The translations under genes were made by a program, and so were the position numbers. Below the pieces are notes generated by a model. The model saw only the letters and a list, made by a program, of their open reading frames with translations, ran no database searches and was not told the DNA's origin. Positions 7,815 to 16,480 of a stretch of 64,000 bases of DNA are shown here, one piece after another. Source of the DNA: Marinococcus halotolerans DSM 16375 (GTDB lineage Bacteria > Bacillota > Bacilli > Bacillales > Marinococcaceae); NCBI RefSeq assembly GCF_000420725.1, contig NZ_ATVM01000014.1, positions 1 through 64,000 on the forward strand. Direction: 5' to 3'. The stretch's first letter is position 1; every line of letters begins with the position of its first letter.

Positions 7815-8513
7815 ATGAAAGCAAAATTAAAACACTATGCTCTTAGGCTCACGATTACGGTTAGTGCCGCCATTTTGATTCTGGTGCTTTCCCGCTTTTA
7901 CCTGCATCTGAGTCCTGAAGAGGTAAAGGGGTGGATGGAAAGCATCGGTTTTTTAGGACCTGTCGTTTTGCTGCTGGTATTTGCTGTCCGGCCGTACCTG
8001 CTGATCCCTTTGCCCGTTGTTGCCATAGCTGCCGGGTTTTTGTTTGGGCACTGGCTGGGCGCTCTCCTTATTTTTCTTGGAGCCGTTCTGGGCGCTTCCG
8101 TTTCTTTTTTCACGAAAAGACGCAGGGCGGGAGACTTAAATTTAGATGAGAAAAATATGGAAGAACTGGACAAGATCAAGGAAGAGCTTGAGGAACACGG
8201 TTTCAAATTTTTATTAATGCTCCGGCTCATCCCGGTGCTTCATTATGATTTATTAACGTCTCTCAGCGCCCGTATGGACGTAGGCTGGCGGCAGTACCTG
8301 GGCTCTACCGTGATCGGAACTATACCAAGGGCTATTCTGCTGGGTTTTTTCGGTTCGAGTATTCTTTCCTTCGAGCCGGTGAAAATGATTATTTTAGGAG
8401 CGGTAGCGCTTGTAATAGCGGTGCTCGGCTATATACTTAAACGAAAAGTAGAGGACGAATTTGACACCGAAGAGCTGAAGGAAGAAACAAAACAGCTGCA
8501 GCCGCCGGTATAA
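7815..8513 (+). CDS. TVP38/TMEM64 (VTT domain) membrane protein
   Basis: Integral membrane protein of 232 residues of the DedA-related VTT/SNARE-associated family, probably a lipid scramblase or undecaprenyl-phosphate/lipid transporter by analogy. Hydrophobic segments are near 12-30, 47-65, 68-98, 165-185 and 190-208. The family core is present: a VRPYLLIPLPVVAIAAGFLFG stretch (shown in part: LIPLPVV) and a Gly-rich GAVLGAS helix, with the LRLIPVLHYD re-entrant loop about 137-146. The C-terminal tail is highly charged. GAGGAGG precedes the ATG. It is followed after 35 bases by an SDR gene on the same strand, so the two may be cotranscribed. Confidence 0.85.
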   Translation: MKAKLKHYALRLTITVSAAILILVLSRFYLHLSPEEVKGWMESIGFLGPVVLLLVFAVRPYLLIPLPVVAIAAGFLFGHWLGALLIFLGAVLGASVSFFTKRRRAGDLNLDEKNMEELDKIKEELEEHGFKFLLMLRLIPVLHYDLLTSLSARMDVGWRQYLGSTVIGTIPRAILLGFFGSSILSFEPVKMIILGAVALVIAVLGYILKRKVEDEFDTEELKEETKQLQPPV

Positions 8514-8548
8514 ATGCAGCCGGTCCGCAGAAAAAAGGAGTGCAAAGC

Positions 8549-9340
8549 ATGGATTTGAAGCTTGCAGGAAAGACGGTACTTGTGCTGGCATCAAGCCGGG
8601 GGCTTGGAAAAGCATCGGCTGCCGCATTTGCGAAGGAAGGTGCTGATATCGTAATTACGGGCCGCTCGGAGGAGAGCTTGAAAGAGGCGGAAAAAGAGCT
8701 TCTGTCTTTAAGCGCCAGCGGCCGGGTGAGTTATTATGTGTGCGATATTACAAAAGAGACAGAGGTAAAGGAGCTTGTCGAATATACCTTAGAGAAATTT
8801 AGCCGGGTCGATGTACTCGTAAATAACGCCGGCGGTCCTCCCGCCGGCACATTTGATGATTTTGACGATGAGGACTGGCAGAAGGCGTTTGACTTAAACC
8901 TGATGAGCTTCGTACGTGCAATACGCGCAGTGCTGCCTTCAATGAAGCAGAGCGGGGGCGGCCGGATTGTTAACATTACATCTTCTTCGATGAAGCAGAC
9001 GCTCGACAATTTGGTTTTATCGAATACATTCCGGGCCGGTTTGATGGGCCTTGCCAAAAGTCTTTCCCAGGAGCTTGCTCCGCACGGTATTCTCATCAAT
9101 TCCATTGGCCCTGGAAAGATAGCGACGGACCGGGTAGCAGAGCTCGATGAAAGAAAGGCCGGACAAACAAATAAAAATGCTGAGGATGTGCAGAGAGAGT
9201 CGGAGGCAGCGATTCCGCTTGGACGCTACGGACTTCCGGAGGAGTTTGCGGCGCAGATCGTTTTTTACGGCTCCTTCGCCAACACCTACGTAACCGGCCA
9301 GACACTGCTCGTGGATGGCGGTCTGGTAAAAGCGCTGTAA
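8549..9340 (+). CDS. SDR-family oxidoreductase, FabG-like with non-canonical active site
   Basis: Rossmann-fold protein of 263 residues. The nucleotide-binding motif is ASSRGLGKAS instead of TGxxxGIG, and NNAGG is present. The catalytic Ser region is VNITSSS, but the YxxxK pair is replaced by a stretch reading NTFRAGL, so the general acid Tyr and the Lys are missing. This matches a known subgroup of beta-ketoacyl-ACP reductase-like SDRs with imperfect motifs; activity is uncertain. The ATG at 8549 follows AAGGAG at 8 bases; a GTG three codons earlier overlaps that site and is unlikely. Convergent with the next gene. Confidence 0.85.
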   Translation: MDLKLAGKTVLVLASSRGLGKASAAAFAKEGADIVITGRSEESLKEAEKELLSLSASGRVSYYVCDITKETEVKELVEYTLEKFSRVDVLVNNAGGPPAGTFDDFDDEDWQKAFDLNLMSFVRAIRAVLPSMKQSGGGRIVNITSSSMKQTLDNLVLSNTFRAGLMGLAKSLSQELAPHGILINSIGPGKIATDRVAELDERKAGQTNKNAEDVQRESEAAIPLGRYGLPEEFAAQIVFYGSFANTYVTGQTLLVDGGLVKAL

Positions 9341-9351
9341 AGCGGAGAAGC

Positions 9352-10581
9352 CTATCCTCTTCGCTGCCGGATAACGCTCAGGCCATTTTTCACCAGAAGA
9401 AGCCCTAAAGATAAAACAGGAGGAAAACCGGGTGCAGCTTTCCGGCCTTTGCTCAGCCGGGCAAGCTGCTGATTGTACCATGCAAGCTCCATAACACCGG
9501 CATTATCAATAAACGCAAGGCCGGTTTTGACAGGAGTCATTCGTGGGACCGGGGCTTCTGAAAGAAGCCAGTCCGGGTAATCCGGGTACACAGCCATTGG
9601 TCTGGCGAGGCCAATAAAATCGGCTGCTCTTGACTCGAGCGCGCTGTCCATCGCCGGACGGGTGCGGAACCCTCCGGTTAAAATCACCGGAACCTCTGTG
9701 GTCTGCTTCAGTTTTTCAGCATATTCCAGGAAATAAGCTTCACGCTGAAGCGTAGAGGCAGAGGCATTTTTTCCGAATAATTCCGGACGTTCGTAAGTAC
9801 CTCCGGAGATTTCGATCATATCGGCTCCAAGGCGTTCGAGCTCTTTAATCACATATTGGGATTCTTCCTCGGAGAAGCCGGCTTTCATAAAATCCGCGCT
9901 GTTAATTTTTACTCCAACAGGAAACTCCGGCCCTGCGGCTTCACGGACAGCGTTAAAAATTTCACGTAAAAAGCGGAAGCGGTTTTTAATCGAACCGCCC
10001 CATTCGTCGGTTCGCTGATTATGGCGGGGCGAGAGAAACTGGCTGATTAAATAGCCGTGGGCGGCGTGAATCTGGACGCCGGTAAAGCCGGCACGTCTGG
10101 CCAGGGAGGCGGTATGGGCAAACTGCCGGATGATTTTTTCTATTTCTGGATGGGTGAGCGCCCGGGCATTGGGAAAGAAGCGCTGAAGCCCTGATTCAAA
10201 AGGTACAGCAGAAGGGGCGACGGTTTCACGGGAGACGCCTTTTGGTACCTGCTTGCCCGGATGATTGATCTGCATCCATAAATGGGTGTCATTATGTGTG
10301 CCGGCACGGGCCCAGGCTTGGAACAGGCCAAGCTGCTTTTCGCTTTCAAGCACGACGTTGCCCGGCTCCCCAAGCGCCTGATGGTTGATCATCACGTTCC
10401 CGGTAATGAGTAACCCCGCGCCTCCTTTGGCCCAGGTATGGTACAGCCGGAAGATGCTGGTGTCCGGAAGATGAGCCTTTGTGGCAAGTCCTTCGCTCAT
10501 GGCCGATTTAACGAAGCGGTTTTTGAATGTCACATTTTTATTATGTAAGGTAAACGGGGAAGCGACAGTGATGTCTGTCAA
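9352..10581 (-). CDS. NADH:flavin oxidoreductase (old yellow enzyme family)
   Basis: FMN enzyme of 409 residues with a TIM-barrel. Visible marks are KNRFVKSAMSEG near the N-terminus, the active-site helix with VQIHAAHGYLISQFLS and the RTDEWGGS loop, and the C-terminal phosphate-binding ILTGGFR and FIGLARP. It probably reduces activated C=C bonds; the substrate is unknown. The true start is a TTG at 10581: AAGGAG lies 9 bases upstream, while longer frames would read through the terminator of the gene behind it. The gene ends 11 bases from the convergent SDR gene. Confidence 0.88.
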   Translation of the reverse strand: MTDITVASPFTLHNKNVTFKNRFVKSAMSEGLATKAHLPDTSIFRLYHTWAKGGAGLLITGNVMINHQALGEPGNVVLESEKQLGLFQAWARAGTHNDTHLWMQINHPGKQVPKGVSRETVAPSAVPFESGLQRFFPNARALTHPEIEKIIRQFAHTASLARRAGFTGVQIHAAHGYLISQFLSPRHNQRTDEWGGSIKNRFRFLREIFNAVREAAGPEFPVGVKINSADFMKAGFSEEESQYVIKELERLGADMIEISGGTYERPELFGKNASASTLQREAYFLEYAEKLKQTTEVPVILTGGFRTRPAMDSALESRAADFIGLARPMAVYPDYPDWLLSEAPVPRMTPVKTGLAFIDNAGVMELAWYNQQLARLSKGRKAAPGFPPVLSLGLLLVKNGLSVIRQRRG

Positions 10582-10614
10582 AGTGATCCTCTCCTTACTC
10601 TCCGGGTGGATGAA

Positions 10615-10654
10615 GAAAAAATGAAGCGGAGCGCGTAACAGAAGCGCTCCGCTT
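10615..10654 (-). terminator. Terminator of the quinone-reductase-like gene
   Basis: AAGCGGAGCGC (10624-10634) pairs perfectly with GCGCTCCGCTT (10644-10654). The A tract at 10615-10621 becomes the T run on the minus strand. Confidence 0.8.
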
Positions 10655-10657
10655 GTT

Positions 10658-11680
10658 TTATTGCTGGTCGTGGGAAATAACAATTTTGCCGAAGAAATTT
10701 TGGCTTTTCAGGTGACGGTAAGCCTCCTGGGCCTGTTCAAATGGATAGACCGTGTCGATCACCGGCGTCAGCTGATGGGCAGCAATGGCTCGGTTCATCG
10801 ATTCAAACATATCCCGGCTGCCAACGCCAATCGTTCTTGTGGAAGCTTTTCCGAACAGGTCATAGTAATCGATTTTGTCCCCGGTTCTTGTGAGCACGCC
10901 GATTAAAGCTACTTCCTCGCCGGGGGCGACTGCTTGAATCGATTGATGAAACGAAGCAGGACCGACTACTTCAACGACACGGTTTACGCCGCCGTTGGAA
11001 AGCTCTTCCGCCCGCTTTCCCCATTCCGGTGTATCGTTGTAGTTGATGATGTCATTAGATCCGAGCTCCTGCAGCTTTTCCTCTTTCCAGCTGCTCGAAG
11101 TGGTGGAGATAACGCGAAGCCCGAGAATTTTAGCGAGCTGCACGGCGAAAACGGAAACGCCCCCTGTGCCAAGCGTCAGCACCGTGTCTCCCGGGCCGGC
11201 CGGGGAAGGACCGTGCAGAGCGTTCCAGGCAGTCACCGCCGCGCAAGGAAGCGTTGCTCCCTGCTCGTACGTAAGATGATCAGGCAGACGCACAAGCTCC
11301 TCCGGATTGATTACTTTATAATCTGTCAGCCAGCCGTCGCTGTGTGTGCCATACGGCTCCATATAGGAAGGGCGCTTGCCACCGAACCATTCCCGGGTGA
11401 AGTTGCCGGCTACCCGGTCTCCTACGCGGAAGCGGCGCACATCTTCACCTGCTTCAACAATTTCACCGGCGCCGTCTGACAGCTGCACGAGATTTTCCCG
11501 CAGCTCCCCAGGGTAATCACCTTCGACCATAGCGAGGTCCCGGTAGTTTAAGGAAGTGGCTTTCACCCGGACAAGCACCTCTCCCCGCTGCACCTGCGGC
11601 AAGGATTCTTCTGTCATTTCTAAATTTTCTATGCTTCTCGGCTCACGAAGCCGAAAAGCCCGGTTTTGTGCTGGTGCCAT
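10658..11680 (-). CDS. Zinc-free MDR alcohol dehydrogenase / quinone oxidoreductase
   Basis: Medium-chain dehydrogenase/reductase of 340 residues with a GroES-like N-terminal domain and a Rossmann domain. The catalytic Cys of zinc alcohol dehydrogenases is replaced (SLNYRDLAMV), and there is no structural zinc Cys cluster, as in quinone oxidoreductase-type enzymes. The nucleotide site is LGTGGVSVFAVQLAK (about 164-178). It would reduce an enone or quinone with NADPH. AAGGAGG precedes the ATG at 11680. Its own terminator separates it from the OYE gene, so the two are probably separate transcripts. Confidence 0.87.
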   Translation of the reverse strand: MAPAQNRAFRLREPRSIENLEMTEESLPQVQRGEVLVRVKATSLNYRDLAMVEGDYPGELRENLVQLSDGAGEIVEAGEDVRRFRVGDRVAGNFTREWFGGKRPSYMEPYGTHSDGWLTDYKVINPEELVRLPDHLTYEQGATLPCAAVTAWNALHGPSPAGPGDTVLTLGTGGVSVFAVQLAKILGLRVISTTSSSWKEEKLQELGSNDIINYNDTPEWGKRAEELSNGGVNRVVEVVGPASFHQSIQAVAPGEEVALIGVLTRTGDKIDYYDLFGKASTRTIGVGSRDMFESMNRAIAAHQLTPVIDTVYPFEQAQEAYRHLKSQNFFGKIVISHDQQ

Positions 11681-11870
11681 TGTATAGCCTCCTTGGATGT
11701 TTGTACTCCTTACTGTTCATTCCCGGGGGGACGATTTTTTAAAAGAGACGGGCGTGATTTTAAGCAAAAAGTTATACTGAAAACATGACCGGATGTTTTT
11801 CTTTGAAAAATAGAATTTTATTGCCTTTCATAAAGAAAAAATCAGTCTCCGATAAAAAAGGAGGTCCGTT

Positions 11871-12182
11871 GTGCGGAAAAACACGGATATGAGGGAAGTA
11901 GAAAATGTGATTGTTCACAAAGCAGCAGAATTCCAGGGGTATACTGTTTTATTTTCGATCCACGGCCAGCGCTTTCAATTTTTAATAGCCGACGGGAGGC
12001 CGTTATTTCCGTTAAATGTCCTCCATACGTTTGCTGAAAAAGATGTATGCGGCCAGTGCGGGAAAAAGGTACTGCAGGTGCCGGTGGGCCAGCAGGTATG
12101 CAGGACCCTTCAGCACCGAAAAAAAGAGCTGCTCGCCTATCTGGAGGAGCATTTCCTCTGGGGACCGGCAGGGCATATTTAA
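11871..12182 (+). CDS. Small hypothetical protein
   Basis: A 103-residue protein not recognised. It is soluble, with a beta-rich centre (YTVLFSIHGQRFQFLIADG) followed by a CGQCGKKV motif and a C-terminal charged helix. The single CxxC motif could bind metal only with partners. The GTG at 11871 is supported by AAGGAGGT 5 bases upstream. The HAD phosphatase gene follows after 19 bases with its own strong ribosome binding site, so the two likely form an operon. Confidence 0.6.
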   Translation: MRKNTDMREVENVIVHKAAEFQGYTVLFSIHGQRFQFLIADGRPLFPLNVLHTFAEKDVCGQCGKKVLQVPVGQQVCRTLQHRKKELLAYLEEHFLWGPAGHI

Positions 12183-12201
12183 ATACACCAGGAGGATGGG
12201 T

Positions 12202-13017
12202 ATGTACAAACTAATAGCCGTAGATATGGATGGAACCATGCTGAATGACCAGCACGCCCTGACGCCGGAGGTGGTTCAGGTGGTCCGGGAGGCAAAAGCA
12301 GCCGGCATCAAAATCGTAATGTGTACGGGGCGGCCGCTCCCGGGCGTCCAGCGTTATGTTGATCAGCTGTCGCTTCGGGAAGAGGGGGACTATATTGCTG
12401 TATTTAACGGCGCGCTTGTCCAGGAGACATTCGCAGGCCGGGTGATCAGCCAGCTTGATATGCTGTACGAAGACGTTATGGAGCTCGAACATCTGAGCCG
12501 GGAGCTGCCCATAGCGATGCAGTACTTTAGTGAAAAGCATATTTATACCCCGCAAAGAGATATTGATAAATATACGGTGCTCGACGCTTATCTGAATAAT
12601 ATTCCTTTGCGCGTACGTACGCTTGAAGAGGTCGGGCCGTCTGTGGCACTGCCGAAGGTGATGTTTGTCGGTGATAAAGAAGACATTGACCGGACAGAGC
12701 TTTTATTGCCGGAGAAAATTAAAGCCCGAAATGAAATCATGCGCAGTACGCCGCATTTTTTGGAATTCCTTCATCCAGAAGCAAGTAAGGGCAACGCAGT
12801 GATGGATCTCGCGGCCCGGCTCGGCATCGCCAGGGAGGAAGTAATGTGCATCGGGGATAACGGCAACGATTTATCTATGATAGAGGCAGCAGGGTGCGGG
12901 GTGGCGATGGGAAATGCCATTCCGGAAATCAAGGCAGCAGCTGATATTATTACATCTACAAACAATGAAAACGGGGTGGCAGAGGCAATCAATAATGTGC
13001 TGCTGCAATCCCGTTAA
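12202..13017 (+). CDS. Cof-type HAD-IIB sugar phosphatase (YidA-like)
   Basis: Haloacid dehalogenase-type phosphatase of 271 residues. Motif I is VDMDGTML (7-14, nucleophile first Asp), motif II is CTGRP, motif III Lys lies in ASKGNAV, and motif IV is CIGDNGNDLSM. Between motifs II and III is a C2B cap typical of Cof/YidA proteins that hydrolyse sugar phosphates. ATG 12202 is chosen over longer frames because GGAGG lies 6 bases upstream and the fold starts there. Downstream member of a two-gene unit. Confidence 0.9.
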   Translation: MYKLIAVDMDGTMLNDQHALTPEVVQVVREAKAAGIKIVMCTGRPLPGVQRYVDQLSLREEGDYIAVFNGALVQETFAGRVISQLDMLYEDVMELEHLSRELPIAMQYFSEKHIYTPQRDIDKYTVLDAYLNNIPLRVRTLEEVGPSVALPKVMFVGDKEDIDRTELLLPEKIKARNEIMRSTPHFLEFLHPEASKGNAVMDLAARLGIAREEVMCIGDNGNDLSMIEAAGCGVAMGNAIPEIKAAADIITSTNNENGVAEAINNVLLQSR

Positions 13018-13021
13018 GCAA

Positions 13022-13055
13022 AAAGCCTTTATTCCGCTTGGGATAAAGGCTTTAC
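13022..13055. terminator. Bidirectional hairpin between convergent genes
   Basis: AAAGCCTTTAT (13022-13032) and ATAAAGGCTTT (13043-13053) form a perfect 11-bp stem. The ends of the stem are themselves A/T rich, so it can serve the HAD gene and the opposing oxidoreductase gene. Confidence 0.7.
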
Positions 13056-13078
13056 TTGTATTTCCCGGGAAATCCCGG

Positions 13079-14044
13079 TTATTCAAACGGGTAGCGGAAG
13101 TTCCACTGCCGCCTCGATTCGTCCATCAGTGCCATCACATCGGAGGAGAGTTGAAGAAGAGGGGCATGTTCCCGGTTGGAGATAAAGCGTTCCATTTCCC
13201 GGATTTCGTAATGCAGAGCTTTTGATGTCTCGCCCTCGGCAATGCGCTCAGTTTCTCCGTTGGTGTACTCGATGACCGCCTCGTCGGCACGGGGGAAGTT
13301 GTCGACTGTGATTGAGCCTTTATCACCGCCAATAATCCCTCTTTTGGGAAGCCTTGAGCTGAAGGAAAGCTGGACTGTCGCTATCTGGCCCCGGCTGTTT
13401 TTTAAAATAATGCCCGACTGGTCATCGACGCCGCTTTCGGCCATTTCTCCAATGGTTGTTACCTGCTGCGGCTGCTCCTGCAGGTAAAAACGGGCAAACG
13501 ACAGGGCGTAGACACCGATATCAAGCATCGCGCCCCCGGCCAGGTCCGGGTTAAAGAAGCGATTGGTGGTGTCATATTCTTTAACAGTACCAAATGTGAT
13601 GTTAATAGAGTGCACGTTGCCGATTACCCCAGCCGTGATTTTTTGCTGAAGCTCCCGGTGAAGCGGATGGTAATACAGCGTCACTGCTTCGAGCAGCACC
13701 AGGTCCCGGTCTGAGGCAAGCGCCGTCAGGTCATCGAGCTGCTGCTTGTTAACGGTAATGGCCTTTTCGCAAAAAACATGCTTCCCGCTTTCGAGACACT
13801 GCCTGGCGATGTCATAGTGATTCGTATGAGGAGTGGCGATATAGACGACATCAAGCGCTTCGTCTTCGAGGAATTTTTCCAGCGAGTCAAACGGATGCCC
13901 GGCGTTAAAATCGCCTGCAAAGCTTTCAGCTTTCTCCATCGTGCGGGAGCAGACGGAATGAATTCCGCCGTGCTCATCGTTTAATGCTTCAGCAAATTTC
14001 CCGGCGATATTGCCAGTGCCGATAATGCCCCAGTTAAAGCCCAT
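13079..14044 (-). CDS. Gfo/Idh/MocA family oxidoreductase
   Basis: NAD(P)-dependent dehydrogenase of 321 residues. The N-terminal Rossmann motif is GIIGTGNIAGKF (about 5-16), and the family signature EKAITVNKQQ follows the VYIATPHTNHY loop. The C-terminal alpha/beta domain carries GGAMLDIGVY. Substrates in this family are sugars or dihydrodiols; the true one is unknown. The ATG at 14044 fits an AAAGGTG site, while a GTG three codons upstream overlaps it. Stands alone between convergent and tandem genes with no pathway context. Confidence 0.87.
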   Translation of the reverse strand: MGFNWGIIGTGNIAGKFAEALNDEHGGIHSVCSRTMEKAESFAGDFNAGHPFDSLEKFLEDEALDVVYIATPHTNHYDIARQCLESGKHVFCEKAITVNKQQLDDLTALASDRDLVLLEAVTLYYHPLHRELQQKITAGVIGNVHSINITFGTVKEYDTTNRFFNPDLAGGAMLDIGVYALSFARFYLQEQPQQVTTIGEMAESGVDDQSGIILKNSRGQIATVQLSFSSRLPKRGIIGGDKGSITVDNFPRADEAVIEYTNGETERIAEGETSKALHYEIREMERFISNREHAPLLQLSSDVMALMDESRRQWNFRYPFE

Positions 14045-14103
14045 GTGCTTCACACCTTTTCGTTTAGTGGTTTACCCGGCTATTATACCGCAGCCGGAGA
14101 ATG

Positions 14104-15141
14104 TTAATTTGCCTCTTTACCGCTGATTTTATGGTACGTATCCTCCTGGCAGATGACGAAAAGCTTCGCATCCTCCGGAATACGTTCGTCGAGCTTATGA
14201 TTGATGTTTAAGTCATCGTGGTCCGATACGAGAGTGGCCCCTTCTTCGAGCAGGGCCATATAAGCTTCGCGGTACGTCTTCCAGGAGGGGCGTTTAGGTA
14301 TTTCATACAAGTCCTCCCCGTGCCTCTTCGACAAAAGCTGGGAGACAATCCTTGAGGTGCCGCGGCTGAAGGCAGAACGGACGGCAAGCTGTGAAATCAT
14401 TTCTGAGCTGACGATAAATTCATCCACGTCCACATGGGTGAAGTTGTGAATATTATTTCGTTCTTTGATCTCTACGATGGTGTATATGTCTTTAAAGTGT
14501 CGTTGGATGCTTGTGGCAATTAATAATGATTTCCCGTCGATGTATGAAGGATCATGGATATATTCCCCGTTAATGGTAATTTCATTAGGGAAAACAAATA
14601 CCGCCCGGGCTTCACTGATATTTGCCTGCTCGAGTACTTCTTTATCAACGGGGTTGCCCCGGACGTAAAACAGGCGGTCGTGGTGATAAGGGGTTTCTTC
14701 ATACTGGTCGATGAGCACAATCTCAATATTTTTTTCTGTATTTAAAATTTCCTGGATCGCAATTTTCGCGTGCTTGCTCCAGTCCGCAATTACAATATGA
14801 TCTTTTCCGTTATACTCCAATTTTCCCCGCTCCTTTCGGCGGTTGTACACATATATAAAATCAATAATTTTACTGATCACGATAGAAATCAGGCCGATGC
14901 CGACTAAATAAAGAAAAATACCATATAATTTTCCAGGCACGGTATCCGGCACGTAATCGCCGAAGCCGACAGTGGTTACAGAAGTCATCACCCACCAGAA
15001 GCCGTTGAAGGGACTGCCGAATTCTTCAGGCTCTATGTAATAAATGGCAAAGGAGCTGCCCCCGATCACCAGAGCAGTAATCATAAAAATAACGGCTGTA
15101 TTCACATTAACCAGACGTTCAAACAGCTTATTAAAAAACAT
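14104..15141 (-). CDS. Potassium channel with TrkA-N (RCK) domain
   Basis: Ion channel of 345 residues. TM1 (about 13-34), a pore loop with selectivity filter TVGFGD and TM2 (about 70-93) form a two-TM K+ channel; the cytoplasmic part (from about 110) begins HIVIADWSKHA, an RCK/TrkA-N Rossmann domain that gates the pore. Order and length resemble Bacillus YugO, used in potassium signalling in biofilms; that role is an inference. The ATG at 15141 follows AAGGGGTG better than the GTG three codons earlier. Divergent from galK. Confidence 0.88.
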   Translation of the reverse strand: MFFNKLFERLVNVNTAVIFMITALVIGGSSFAIYYIEPEEFGSPFNGFWWVMTSVTTVGFGDYVPDTVPGKLYGIFLYLVGIGLISIVISKIIDFIYVYNRRKERGKLEYNGKDHIVIADWSKHAKIAIQEILNTEKNIEIVLIDQYEETPYHHDRLFYVRGNPVDKEVLEQANISEARAVFVFPNEITINGEYIHDPSYIDGKSLLIATSIQRHFKDIYTIVEIKERNNIHNFTHVDVDEFIVSSEMISQLAVRSAFSRGTSRIVSQLLSKRHGEDLYEIPKRPSWKTYREAYMALLEEGATLVSDHDDLNINHKLDERIPEDAKLFVICQEDTYHKISGKEAN

Positions 15142-15284
15142 CCTGGACACCCCTTCCTGCTAAAGTACTATTACCCGTATTAAAGCTTTAAAAATCTAAA
15201 AGTTCAAAGTAAAAATTTTAGTAAAAACTTTATTTATGCTTAGTTTTCCGCTATACTGATGAAAAGAATGAAGGAGGCTGTCCC

Positions 15285-16463
15285 ATGGATGCAGTGGTAA
15301 TGAAGGAGTTTGAACAACAGTTTTCCCGCCAGGCGGAACGACTGTTTTTTGCCCCCGGCCGTATTAACGTCATCGGTGAACATACAGATTATAACGGAGG
15401 GTTTGTTTTCCCGTGTGCGATTACAAACGGGACATATGCAGCAGCGGGGGCACGAAGCGACCGGCAGCTGCGGTTAGTGAGCGGTAATTTTTTAAATGAA
15501 GGAATGATAACGCTTTCGCTGGATGATCTTTCGTTCCAGCAGGGACATGATTGGGCGAACTATCCGAAGGGGGTATTTGCTGTTCTGGCTGCAGAAGGCT
15601 ATCAATGCGAAACCGGCTATGATATTTATTTTTCCGGCAATATCCCAAACGGGGCCGGCCTATCCTCGTCAGCTTCAATTGAACTGGCCACAGCTGTGCT
15701 GCTAAACGAATGGGAAGAGTGGGGACTTTCCATCAAAACCCTTGTCCAGTATGCCCAGCGGGTGGAGAACGAATACATCGGCGTTCAGACCGGTATCATG
15801 GACCAGTTTGCGATCGGATTTGGCAAAGACGGACATGCCATGCTGCTTGACTGTGGAACGCTTGAATATGAATACGCACCGCTTCCAACAGAAAAATATA
15901 CCATATTGATTATGAACACGAACAAATCCCGGGAGCTTGCAGGTTCAGCCTATAATGAGCGCCGGTCCGAGTGTGAAGAAGCACTGGCCGAAATGCAGAA
16001 GCACCTGAATGTCATAAGCCTTTGTGAGTTATCGGTAGAGGAATGGAACGAGCTCGGCGGGGAGATTAAAAATGAAACGGTCCGAAAAAGAGCCCGGCAC
16101 GTTATTTACGAGCACGACCGGACAAAGCAGGCAGCAAAAATGCTGGAAGCGGAAAATTATGAAGCGTTTGGCCGGCTGCTCAATGAGTCGCACCGGTCGT
16201 TAAAGGAAGATTATGAGGTGACCGGCCTGGAGCTCGACACGCTGGCCGAAACTGCCCAGAAGCAGCCCGGCGTCATCGGGGCCCGGATGACCGGGGCGGG
16301 CTTTGGCGGCTGCGCAATCGCTTTTGTGGAGCATGGACAGGCGGAGGAGGCAGAGAAGAATATCGCAGCAGTTTATGAAAAAGCGACAGGCTTCAAGCCT
16401 TCGTTCTACAAAGCTGCCGCCGGTGAGGGCGCCCGGGAGCTCGCACGGGCAGGGCAGAAGTAA
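15285..16463 (+). CDS. galK: Galactokinase
   Basis: GHMP kinase of 392 residues that phosphorylates galactose at C1 with ATP, the first step of the Leloir route. The galactokinase signature GRINVIGEHTDYNGG is at 25-39, the ATP-binding motif PNGAGLSSSAS at 121-131, and the C-terminal motif GARMTGAGFGGCA near 328-340. AAGGAGG precedes the ATG. galT follows after 17 bases and galR after it, so these form a galKTR operon. No galE or galactose mutarotase gene is in the window. A TATACT -10 is at 15252-15257 but its -35 is poor. Confidence 0.96.
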   Translation: MDAVVMKEFEQQFSRQAERLFFAPGRINVIGEHTDYNGGFVFPCAITNGTYAAAGARSDRQLRLVSGNFLNEGMITLSLDDLSFQQGHDWANYPKGVFAVLAAEGYQCETGYDIYFSGNIPNGAGLSSSASIELATAVLLNEWEEWGLSIKTLVQYAQRVENEYIGVQTGIMDQFAIGFGKDGHAMLLDCGTLEYEYAPLPTEKYTILIMNTNKSRELAGSAYNERRSECEEALAEMQKHLNVISLCELSVEEWNELGGEIKNETVRKRARHVIYEHDRTKQAAKMLEAENYEAFGRLLNESHRSLKEDYEVTGLELDTLAETAQKQPGVIGARMTGAGFGGCAIAFVEHGQAEEAEKNIAAVYEKATGFKPSFYKAAAGEGARELARAGQK

Positions 16464-16480
16464 GGAAAAGGAGAGGTGCT

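Noticed and set aside
15181-15257. Strong promoter and GalR operator before galK
   Set aside because: TATACT is present, but no good -35 and no convincing palindrome; only AGTAAAAA direct repeats are visible.
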